Of a stretch of 64,000 bases of DNA, positions 47,846 through 55,117 are shown in pieces. Below the pieces are notes generated by a model. The model was not told where the DNA came from. It made no database searches and worked only from the letters and a program-made list of their open reading frames with translations. The stretch covers positions 124,001 through 188,000 of the forward strand of contig NZ_AUHC01000002.1 of assembly GCF_000422985.1 (NCBI RefSeq), in the 5' to 3' direction. Source of the stretch: Erythrobacter cryptus DSM 12079 (GTDB lineage Bacteria; Pseudomonadota; Alphaproteobacteria; Sphingomonadales; Sphingomonadaceae). Within the stretch, counting starts at the first letter, position 1. Every line of letters starts with the position of its first letter. The position numbers were made by a program, and so were the translations under genes.

Positions 47846-48846
47846 CAGCCGGCGCCCCGATCCTGCGCGACATTGAGATCGAAGGCGACCTGGGCGTAGA
47901 GATCGACCTGGTTGACCTCCTCGGGCGCGGGGGCGGCGCGGCTGCGGGCCTGCTGGCGCAGCAGATATTGAAGGCCGAGGCTCAGCCCGAGGGTGGAAAA
48001 GCCCATGAAGGCCGCGCTTGCCGCCAGCATCGCATTGGTGGTGAGCCAGCCGGGGGCGAGCGCCTCCTTCACCAGCGCGACCACGCCGACATAGGCGCCA
48101 TAGGCAAGGCCGAGCGCCGCGAGCAGCGCCGAGGTGAGCGAGACGAGGCTCAGCACCGTCGGCGTGAGGTGGACGAGCAGGGTCTGGAACAGCTGCGCCC
48201 GGCGCGCAAGGCCGATAAAGGCATTGCGGCTTTCCACGTTCTCACCCGTGCGCAGCCATTCGACCGCGATGCGCGGATCGCGCGGGGGAAAGCGCAGCGC
48301 CAGGCGCGGCTCCTCGTGCGCGAGCAGCAGGTTGAGCGCGGTGCGCGGCACCGCCAGCGACTGGAAATCGCTGGGATCGACATGGAACCCGGCAAGCTTG
48401 CCCAGCGCGATGAAGGGCCAGGCGAGCAGGCGCTTGATCGGTCGGCGCGCCGGGCGGAAGGCCATGGCCACGGCATTCTCGCGCTCGGCAAGGTCAAGAA
48501 AGGCGATGAGATCGAGGCGGGCCAGCTCGTCGAGATGGCCGATCACCACGAGATCGCCGATCGCCTCCTCGGCGGCGATCACCCGGCGCTGGTAATATTC
48601 GGTGCCGCGCCGCACCACGAACAGGCGCAGATTGGCAAGCTCGGCGATGATCGGGAGGAAGGCGGCGTGGTCGGTCTCATCGACCACCAGCACGATCTCG
48701 CGGAAGCGGAAGGCGGCATCGAGCCGCGCGGCCAGCGCGCGCAGCTTGGCGAAGGTTTCCGCGCCGGGGGAAAGCTCGGCAAGGCAGACCGAGACGAGCA
48801 CGTCCTCGCGCCGTGGGCGGAACTGGCCAAGATCAGGCTCACGCAT
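47845..48846 (-). CDS. Divergent GT2-like protein with two C-terminal membrane helices
   Basis: 333 residues from ATG 48846. Layout parallels GtrB/dolichol-phosphate sugar synthases: a Rossmann half with VSVCLAELSPGAETFAKL and FREIVLVVDETDHAAF, a segment GTEYYQRRVIAAEEAIGDLVVIGHLDEL where the usual acidic DxD is replaced, and two hydrophobic helices near residues 235 and 280. Degeneration of the metal motif suggests altered or lost catalysis, or a scaffolding role. Overlaps the upstream gene by 8 bases. Confidence 0.7.
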   Translation of the reverse strand: MREPDLGQFRPRREDVLVSVCLAELSPGAETFAKLRALAARLDAAFRFREIVLVVDETDHAAFLPIIAELANLRLFVVRRGTEYYQRRVIAAEEAIGDLVVIGHLDELARLDLIAFLDLAERENAVAMAFRPARRPIKRLLAWPFIALGKLAGFHVDPSDFQSLAVPRTALNLLLAHEEPRLALRFPPRDPRIAVEWLRTGENVESRNAFIGLARRAQLFQTLLVHLTPTVLSLVSLTSALLAALGLAYGAYVGVVALVKEALAPGWLTTNAMLAASAAFMGFSTLGLSLGLQYLLRQQARSRAAPAPEEVNQVDLYAQVAFDLNVAQDRGAG

Positions 48847-49714
48847 CGCGGTGCTCCGGCGCAAGGGGGGTGGGGATGGGCACGGCGGCGGCGCGTGCCG
48901 CGGCGGCGAGGCGTTCGGCCATGCGGCCCACCTCGGCAAGGCCGCCTTGGGGTCGCCTCATCTCGATCGAGACCGCCGCGCCATAGCCCGCCGCGCCAAG
49001 GCCGCGCAGCACCTCTGCCAGCGCCGCCGCATCGGCCGGGGCCGGGGCAAGCTCGGGCTCGCTGACATGGACGTGGCCGAGGCGCGCGGCGAGCCTTGGC
49101 AGACGCCCGGGCAGCGCAGCAAAGCTGCCGTTCATGTGCAGCTCCCCGAGATCGAGGTTGAGCGTGACTGCCGGGTGATCGACCAGCGCCACGAAGGCCT
49201 CTGCCTCGGCCAGGCTGGTGAGGAAATTGGTGCCATAGGCCGCCGGGTTGGCCTCGATCGCAAGGCGGGTGCCAGCCGCCGCGGCGCGCGCGCCCAGATC
49301 GGCGAACAGGGCCGCGGCCTCACCCAGCGCGGCATCGGGCGCAAGCCCCTCGGGCACGCGGCGCTGGGTGGGCGCGCCGAACACGAGATTGGGAATGGCA
49401 AAGCGCTCGGCAAGCTCGATGGCGCGGATCATCCCGGCCTTGAAGGCGGCGCGCGCCTTGGGCGGGCCGAACAGGCTTGCCCCGGCGACGCCGAACAGCA
49501 GCGATTGCATCGAAACGAGCGTAAGCCCCGCCGCGGCGATCTCGGCAAGTGCGGTGCGTGCGCTCTGAGAATCGGGCCGGAAGGGATCCTCGGCGGCGTG
49601 GAAGAACAGCCCCGGGGCGATCTCCAGGCCGGTAAGCCCCGCCGCGGCGAGGCATTCATAGGCCGCAAGGCGCTCCGCGGGCAGCCAGGCGATGTTGGAC
49701 ATGGCGAGCCTCAT
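48839..49714 (-). CDS. Sugar isomerase/epimerase-like TIM-barrel protein
   Basis: 291 residues. Xylose-isomerase-like TIM barrel: repeated beta-alpha units, with acidic metal-site candidates in GLEIAPGLFFHAAEDPF (Glu), TRLAIEANPAAYG (Glu), VTLNLDLGELHMNG (Asp, Glu) and HVHVSEPELAP (His, Glu). Such enzymes epimerise or isomerise sugars or sugar phosphates. In this operon it probably makes or alters the transferred sugar. Overlaps neighbours on both sides. Confidence 0.82.
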   Translation of the reverse strand: MRLAMSNIAWLPAERLAAYECLAAAGLTGLEIAPGLFFHAAEDPFRPDSQSARTALAEIAAAGLTLVSMQSLLFGVAGASLFGPPKARAAFKAGMIRAIELAERFAIPNLVFGAPTQRRVPEGLAPDAALGEAAALFADLGARAAAAGTRLAIEANPAAYGTNFLTSLAEAEAFVALVDHPAVTLNLDLGELHMNGSFAALPGRLPRLAARLGHVHVSEPELAPAPADAAALAEVLRGLGAAGYGAAVSIEMRRPQGGLAEVGRMAERLAAAARAAAVPIPTPLAPEHRDA

Positions 49715-50691
49715 GCCGGCACCCTTTCACCGGCAAAGAAGGCGGCGAGGCGATCGAGCGTGGCATCAGCGCCGAACTGGTAGGGCCCCTCGGCCCCCCA
49801 CAGGCCGGCATGGCGAGTGCGCATGTCCTCGCGGTGGAGCCGCGCGCCCGTCTGCGGCATGGGCCGGCCCAGCAGGCGCTGATGGATCGCCGCGGCGCTG
49901 AGCGGTTCGGGCGCGAGGTGGAGATGGGTGAGCCCGGCTGCAAGCGCGATGGCAATATCCTGCCACAGCCGCATCACCGGATAATATTGGTAGGTGGTGG
50001 CGGGGTGGTGGAAGAAGGTGGCGCTTGCTCCCAGCGCTTCGAGCGCCTCCTCGAGCGCACGGCGGCGCGGATCGGCGTTGAGCACCGCCCGATCGAGCCG
50101 CAGCATCCCGGTGAGCGGATCGGGGGCATAGAGCCGCGCCAGCAGCGCGGCGAGCGGGGGGCTGAGCCGGGCAGAAAGATCGCCGAGGCGTTCGGCCCCG
50201 ATCAGGCTCGGCACCGGGTTCATGAGGTCAAAGACGAAGTTCTTGACGAGGCCCGGCCCGAACAGCGCGGGCAGGCGGATGATGAGGTGGCGGGCAAAGC
50301 GGCGCTCGATGAAGGCCTCGAGCATTCGCCGGTGGCGGCCATAGGCGAGGCTTTGCTGGAAGGCGCTGGTGCCCTCGTCATCCCCCCCGGCAAAATCGGC
50401 GAGCACCGCGATGGTCGAGATCAGCACGAAGCGCTGGGCGCGCACCTGTTCGAGCCAAGCGATCAGCGCTTCGATCTGTGCCAGGTCCTCGTCAGGCGCG
50501 CGGTTGGCCGTGAGCATCGATCCCGGCGCGGCGGCGCAGACCAGCGTGCCGAAGCTCTCGCCCGCGATGCTGGCGATATTGGCGCGGTTGAAGCAGCGCG
50601 CAAAACCCGCCTGCCGCGCGAGCGCGGCGCCGACAAAGCCGGTGTGGCCGATCAGCCCATCGGGCGCCTGCTCGTCAAGGCCTGGTGTCAT
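49711..50691 (-). CDS. NAD-dependent epimerase/dehydratase family protein (SDR-like)
   Basis: 326 residues from ATG 50691. N-terminal motif IGHTGFVGAALARQ, a GxxGxxG form of the extended SDR family, then TLVCAAAPGSM and FVLISTIAVLADF (SDR Ser region) and a tyrosine in LAYGRHRRMLEAF that matches the catalytic YxxxK pattern only partly: the lysine position holds Arg. First gene of the operon; upstream 182 bases include an AT-rich patch at about 50805-50835. Substrate unknown; product probably a modified sugar nucleotide. Confidence 0.82.
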   Translation of the reverse strand: MTPGLDEQAPDGLIGHTGFVGAALARQAGFARCFNRANIASIAGESFGTLVCAAAPGSMLTANRAPDEDLAQIEALIAWLEQVRAQRFVLISTIAVLADFAGGDDEGTSAFQQSLAYGRHRRMLEAFIERRFARHLIIRLPALFGPGLVKNFVFDLMNPVPSLIGAERLGDLSARLSPPLAALLARLYAPDPLTGMLRLDRAVLNADPRRRALEEALEALGASATFFHHPATTYQYYPVMRLWQDIAIALAAGLTHLHLAPEPLSAAAIHQRLLGRPMPQTGARLHREDMRTRHAGLWGAEGPYQFGADATLDRLAAFFAGERVPA

Positions 50692-50873
50692 TGCCTGCTC
50701 GTGCCTTTGTCGCGCTGGCTGCGCCGGAGATGAGGGGCGGCGCAGACGGGGTGGGGCGTGCGGCGAGGCCGGGGCAGGCCACGCGCCGCGCACAGGCGCG
50801 GCATAATTAACATTGCTGGAGATAAGGTTAACCAGCCCGCGAGGGCACGAAGGAGCGGGCGCAGAGGGCCGCG

Positions 50874-51485
50874 CTATTGCAGCGTGACGATATCCTCGCT
50901 GCCGTCGTGGCGGCCGTAGAACTGCATCAATTGCACCAACAGCTCGCAGCGCTCGGAGAGGGTTTCGGCCTCGAGCAGCGCCTGCTTGCTTGCCGGATCG
51001 AAGGGGGCGATCTGTGAGACCCCGTTGATGAGCGCGCGGTCATCGAGGCGGGCGACCGAATCCCAATCGACGCTGTAGCCCTGGGCATCGGCAAAGCGCC
51101 GCGCCGCGCGCTCGAACCCGCCGCGCTCGGCGTGGGAAAGGGTCTCGCTCTCGTCCTCGTCATAGATCTCCGCCTCGATCTGGCGGAAGGCGGTGGTCAC
51201 CTCCAGCTCGCGCACCAGGCGGAAGCGGGCCACGCCCTCGAGAATGAGGTTGTAGCGCCCATCGTCGAGCGCCTGCACCTCGCCGATCCGCCCGACGCAG
51301 CCGACCCGGTAGAGCGGCGCGCCCTCATACGGGCGCTGCGGCTGGATCATCGCGATCTGGCGATCGCGGATGAGGGCATCGCCCACCAGCGCGCGGTAAC
51401 GCGGCTCGAAGATGTGGAGCGGCAGCTGCATCCCGGGAAACAGCACCGCGCCGGTGAGCGGGAAGATCGAAAGCCGCCTCGTCAC
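50874..51485 (-). CDS. Lon N-terminal-domain (LON substrate-binding) protein
   Basis: 203 residues from GTG 51485, the only start near the domain onset; the frame upstream belongs to another gene's shadow. The sequence RLSIFPLTGAVLFPGMQLPLHIFEPRY opens a stand-alone LON-N (PUA-like) domain, then IMIQPQRPY-like and GCVGRIGEVQALDDGRYNLILEGVARFR. No ATPase or protease domain. Such proteins are widespread and of unclear function, perhaps substrate recruitment. The start is 10 bases after the CnoX-like gene, so the two form an operon. Confidence 0.9.
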   Translation of the reverse strand: MTRRLSIFPLTGAVLFPGMQLPLHIFEPRYRALVGDALIRDRQIAMIQPQRPYEGAPLYRVGCVGRIGEVQALDDGRYNLILEGVARFRLVRELEVTTAFRQIEAEIYDEDESETLSHAERGGFERAARRFADAQGYSVDWDSVARLDDRALINGVSQIAPFDPASKQALLEAETLSERCELLVQLMQFYGRHDGSEDIVTLQ

Positions 51486-51495
51486 GCAGCCAGGC

Positions 51496-52419
51496 TCACC
51501 CGAACAGGATGCGCGACAGCCGCCGCCGCACCCCCTTGACCCATTCGTCCTCGAGCCCGGTGGCCTCGAAGATCTTGAGCAGCTTGGCGCGCGCCGCGCC
51601 CTCGTTCCAGTCGCGGTCGGCCGCGACCATGGCGAGCAGGGTGTCGGCCGCCTCGTCGCGCAGGCCCGCGGCAAAGGCCGCCTCGGCAAAGGCGAACTGC
51701 GCGGCCATGTCCTCGGGCGCGGCCTTGGCGGCGGCGCGCAGGGACGCAAGCTCGCCCTCGTCAACCTTGGTGCCGGCCAGTTCGAGCGCCGCGCGCGCCG
51801 GGGCAACCGCGGGATCGGCGGCAAGCTTGGGATCGGCCTCGATCACTGCCATGGCGTCGCGCGCCTCCTCGATCCTGCCCTCGAGCACCAGCGCGCGCAC
51901 CAGCCCGGCATGGGCGGCGGCATTGTCGGGGGCAAATTCGGTGATCTGGGCAAAGATGCTCCCCGCACGCATCGCATCGCCCGCGGCAAGGGCATCTTCG
52001 CCCATCTTGACGAATTGCGCGATTTCGGCGGGCGAAGGCCCGGCCGGCGCCCCGGCCTCGCCGCCTGCCACGGGCAATTGCGCGAGCAGCTGGTCGAGGA
52101 TCGCCTTCAGCTGCGATTCGCTGCGGGCATTGGTGAGATCGGCGATCGGCTGGCCCTGGAAGATGGCATAGACCGTGGGGATCGAGCGCACCTGGAACTG
52201 CGCGGCGATGAATTGTTCCTCATCGACATTGATCTTGGCCAGCACCACGCCCTTGGCGGCATAATCGGCGGAGACTTTCTCGAGCACCGGGGCGAGCGCC
52301 TTGCACGGGGCGCACCATTCGGCCCAGAAATCGAGGATGACGAGCTTGGTCTGCGAAGGTTCGACCACTGCCTTGCGGAAGCGTTCGACCGCCTTTTGCT
52401 CATCGATGCTCAAACCCAT
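51496..52419 (-). CDS. CnoX/YbbN-type thioredoxin-TPR protein
   Basis: 307 residues from ATG 52419 (a TTG three codons upstream, better placed behind GGAGCAG, is an alternative). N-terminal thioredoxin fold with FWAEWCAPCKALAPVL (Cys36 and Cys39) and cis-Pro segment VRSIPTVYAIFQG. The C-terminal half is Ala-rich TPR helices. E. coli CnoX combines chaperone and redox function, protecting proteins from oxidative unfolding and working with GroEL. The CxxC here is intact, so thioredoxin activity is possible. Confidence 0.92.
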   Translation of the reverse strand: MGLSIDEQKAVERFRKAVVEPSQTKLVILDFWAEWCAPCKALAPVLEKVSADYAAKGVVLAKINVDEEQFIAAQFQVRSIPTVYAIFQGQPIADLTNARSESQLKAILDQLLAQLPVAGGEAGAPAGPSPAEIAQFVKMGEDALAAGDAMRAGSIFAQITEFAPDNAAAHAGLVRALVLEGRIEEARDAMAVIEADPKLAADPAVAPARAALELAGTKVDEGELASLRAAAKAAPEDMAAQFAFAEAAFAAGLRDEAADTLLAMVAADRDWNEGAARAKLLKIFEATGLEDEWVKGVRRRLSRILFG

Positions 52420-52662
52420 GCTGGCCAAGTTGTCTGCTCCTTGCTTCGCGCGCGCGCACCATGCCGGCGCCGCGCCCCTGCGCAGGGGCAATGTGGGGGC
52501 AGGCAGCGCCGATGTGAAGGGCCTTGCGCTTGGCCGAGCCGCTGCTGGCGATCAAGCCTGACGAACGGGCAAATTTGCGCTTGCAGGCAGGCAGAGCCGC
52601 TGCTAATCGCGCCGCCTCTCCGGCAGATGCGCGGCTCGACGCGCGGCCGGAGCGATCAGCGA

Positions 52663-52737
52663 GCGGGCGTAGCTCAGGGGTAGAGCACAACCTTGCCAAG
52701 GTTGGGGTCGAGGGTTCGAATCCCTTCGCCCGCTCCA
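52663..52737 (+). tRNA. tRNA-Gly (anticodon GCC)
   Basis: Full cloverleaf: acceptor GCGGGCG with CGCCCGC, D-arm AGCTCAGGGGTAGAGC, anticodon stem CAACC/GGTTG around TTGCCAA (anticodon GCC), T-arm GGGTTCGAATCCC, encoded CCA. Second glycine tRNA in the window. Confidence 0.97.
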
Positions 52738-52788
52738 GATTTTCCAACGCGATATGGGCTGGCCCCGAGGGCCTCTTGCGCGAGGCGC

Positions 52789-53328
52789 TCAGCGCGTCAC
52801 CACCTCGCGCGCCATCGGCGCGAGCTTGGCGAGCAGGCGGTTCTGCGCGGCAAAGGGCACGCCGGCCTCGCGCATCGCGGCCTGGAGGTTTTCCACCAGC
52901 GCGTTGAGATCGGCCTTGGTCAGCCCCATGTCCGCGTGGGCGCTGCGCATGTCGCGCCCGGTGTAGTCGCAGCCCGCGCCGATGAGGTAGCACAGTTGCT
53001 CGCCCAGCGTGCGCTTGAGCCGCACCATGTCATGGCTGGCGAAGATCGCGGCGATGCGCGGATCGGCTTCGCTCAGTTCCACCGTGCGCGCGGCGATGCG
53101 GACAATGCCCTCGCGCCCGCCGAAGGCCGCGACCAGCGCCCCGCTGGCATAGGGGGCGGCGCCGGCATTGGCGTTGGACTGTTCGTAGGGCGCAACCGGA
53201 AACTCGCCCGTCAGCGGATCGCGTTCCTTTGCCGCGATGCCGAATTCGGCGTCCCAGTCGGTGCCCTCGGCGGGGGCCTGTTGCAGCAGCATCAGCGCGG
53301 CGGCGCAGGTGACAAGCAGCATTGGCAT
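52789..53328 (-). CDS. Exported group 1 truncated haemoglobin
   Basis: 179 residues. An N-terminal hydrophobic stretch (MPMLLVTCAAALMLLQQAPA) predicts export, unusual for truncated globins, which are normally cytosolic. The globin part (about 62-176) has FGGREGIVRIAARTVEL, the E-helix/CD region LCYLIGAGCDYTGRDM and the proximal histidine His131 in DMRSAHADMGLTKADL. It would bind haem and oxygen or NO. Nearest neighbours are a DUF3034 protein (18 bases upstream on the same strand) and, beyond, a cupredoxin and a c-di-GMP enzyme. Confidence 0.88.
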   Translation of the reverse strand: MPMLLVTCAAALMLLQQAPAEGTDWDAEFGIAAKERDPLTGEFPVAPYEQSNANAGAAPYASGALVAAFGGREGIVRIAARTVELSEADPRIAAIFASHDMVRLKRTLGEQLCYLIGAGCDYTGRDMRSAHADMGLTKADLNALVENLQAAMREAGVPFAAQNRLLAKLAPMAREVVTR

Positions 53329-53345
53329 GGCTCCTTTGCGCGGGA

Positions 53346-54374
53346 TCAGAAGGCAACCTGCGCGGAGAGGAAGCCGCCGCGCTGGCCGGGAATGGTCGCG
53401 ATCGCGCCGAGATCGACATAGGCCGCGGTCACGGTGAGGTGGCGGGTGAGCGCATAGGCGGCGAAAAGATCGATCCAGTCATCCTCGCTAAGGCCGAGAT
53501 TGTCGGGCTTGGAGCGGTATTCCGTCCCCACCACCGCGCGGCGCGAAAGCTGGTAGGCCAGCGAGCCTTCAAGATGCAGCTCGTGGCCCGCCCCGGCGGC
53601 GCCGAAGCCGAGCAGGCCGAGCTCGTTCGCCTTGGTGTAGCGCAGCGTGGCATTGGCAAGCAGGCTGTGGCCGAGCAGCAGCTTGGTGGCCGAGAGGGTG
53701 ACATCGGTGCCGCTCGCCGCGGCGGCGCCCAGCGCGCGCACCAGCGCGCCATCGCGGCTGCGCTTGTGCTCGATGCCGATGGCGATCTGCGGCATTGCCG
53801 CAGCGCCATAGACGAGATCGCCGGCAAGGCGCAGCTTGGCCCCGAAGGTATCGAGATTGAAGGCATAGCCCTCACCAATCCCGAGCAGCACGCCCACCTT
53901 GCGGGTGTCGAAATCGGCACGGGCATAGGACAGCTCGAGCCGGTCGCCCACGCCCACCAGCACGCCATAGGAACGCCAGCCATAATCGGCCAGTTCGATT
54001 GCGGTGGCATGGAGCGAGGCGCCGATCCCGCCGGGCATCTGCCGCCCGCCGATCGTGGCCCAGCGCGCCAGCCCTCCGCCCGAGGAGCCTTCGGCGGTGG
54101 CAACCCCGTTGGTGAGCAGCAGCTTGCCGCCCTTGAACAGCTCGGCCCGGCCGAGCCGCAAGCCCGCATCGCCAAGCGCGCTTGCACCTGCAAGCGGGGC
54201 CAGTGCGCGCTCCATCGCTGCGGGCGCGGGCGGCGCGGGCGGCGCGGGCGGGGCAACCGGCGGGGCGACCGGCGCGGCATCGATCACCGGCTCGTAGGCG
54301 ATCTGCGGGTCGGCGGATGCAGCATCGCCCAAAAGGCTGCACAGCGTGGCAAGGCAGGGGGCAATAATCGACAT
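53346..54374 (-). CDS. DUF3034-family outer-membrane-type protein
   Basis: 342 residues. Signal peptide (about 1-21), then an Ala/Pro-rich linker (27-52) and a beta-rich region. Repeated aromatic-alternating strands (WRSYGVLVGVGDRLELSYAR, LHLEGSLAYQLSRRAVVGTEYRS, HLTVTAAYVDLGAIA) and the terminal Phe fit a beta-barrel. The KLLLTNGVATAEGSSGGGLARWATIGG region is the DUF3034 hallmark. Function unknown. It is upstream of the truncated globin on one transcript and divergent from the cupredoxin gene 84 bases away. Confidence 0.82.
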   Translation of the reverse strand: MSIIAPCLATLCSLLGDAASADPQIAYEPVIDAAPVAPPVAPPAPPAPPAPAAMERALAPLAGASALGDAGLRLGRAELFKGGKLLLTNGVATAEGSSGGGLARWATIGGRQMPGGIGASLHATAIELADYGWRSYGVLVGVGDRLELSYARADFDTRKVGVLLGIGEGYAFNLDTFGAKLRLAGDLVYGAAAMPQIAIGIEHKRSRDGALVRALGAAAASGTDVTLSATKLLLGHSLLANATLRYTKANELGLLGFGAAGAGHELHLEGSLAYQLSRRAVVGTEYRSKPDNLGLSEDDWIDLFAAYALTRHLTVTAAYVDLGAIATIPGQRGGFLSAQVAF

Positions 54375-54458
54375 GCCCGCCCCATTATGGGCATCTGGTA
54401 AATGGTGCCTAAACCTTGTGGCGAGGGAATCTTAAGAGAAACGGGCTAGCGCGCCGCC

Positions 54459-55100
54459 ATGCTTGCGCGTCCTTTCTCGCTCTTGCGCCCTGTTGCCCTT
54501 GCCCTCTCCTCGCTCGTTGCTGCGGCGGGCCTCGGGCTTGCCGCGCGCGCTGCGGCACCGGCGAGCCTGAGCGTGCAGGTGGTGGATGCGGCGGGCCTGC
54601 CGGTGCGCGATGCGGTGGTCGAGCTGCGCAGCCTGCGCGCGCCAGCCGGCCCGATCCGCTTTCCCTGGAAGATGGGCATGGTGCAGAAGGATCGGCAGTT
54701 CCTGCCCGGCACCCTCATCGTCGCCCGGGGCAGCACCGTGGCCTTTCCCAATCTCGATAATGTGCGCCATTCGATCTACAGCTTTTCCAAGGCGGCGCGC
54801 TTCGAGATCGAGCTTTACGGGCGCGACCAGACCCGCACCCATACCTTCCCGGTGGCGGGCAGCGTCAAGCTCGGCTGCAACATCCATGACGAGATGCGCG
54901 GCTATATCCGCGTCACCGATACGCCCTTTGCCGCCAAGACCGATCACAACGGCTTCGTCACGCTGACCGGCGTGCCGCAGGGCGCGGCGCGGCTGACGGT
55001 GTGGCACCCGCAGCTGCGCGCGCCGGGCAATGAGATCACCTCCGCCGTCACTATTTCCGGCGCGGCGCAGACCGAGCGGCTCAAGGTCAGCCTGCGGTGA
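54459..55100 (+). CDS. Exported cupredoxin (MauL/methylamine-utilisation-like)
   Basis: 213 residues. Signal region (1-33), a beta-sandwich starting SLSVQVVDAAGLPVRDAVVEL, and copper-site residues His104 (NVRHSIYSFS), Cys140, His143 and Met146 in GCNIHDEM. The Cys-x2-His-x2-Met spacing equals that of amicyanin, a type 1 copper protein. The C-terminal region GFVTLTGVPQGAARLTVWHP looks like a second carboxypeptidase-regulatory-like domain. Probably an electron carrier or copper sensor in the periplasm. The next gene overlaps or follows closely (GTGA). Confidence 0.85.
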   Translation: MLARPFSLLRPVALALSSLVAAAGLGLAARAAAPASLSVQVVDAAGLPVRDAVVELRSLRAPAGPIRFPWKMGMVQKDRQFLPGTLIVARGSTVAFPNLDNVRHSIYSFSKAARFEIELYGRDQTRTHTFPVAGSVKLGCNIHDEMRGYIRVTDTPFAAKTDHNGFVTLTGVPQGAARLTVWHPQLRAPGNEITSAVTISGAAQTERLKVSLR

Positions 55101-55117
55101 GGAAGGCCTGGCCCCTG

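Noticed and set aside
50805..50835. GGTTAACC palindrome and AT patch as a replication or insertion site
   Set aside because: Only 8 bases and no flanking duplication; a promoter for the glycosylation operon is a simpler explanation.
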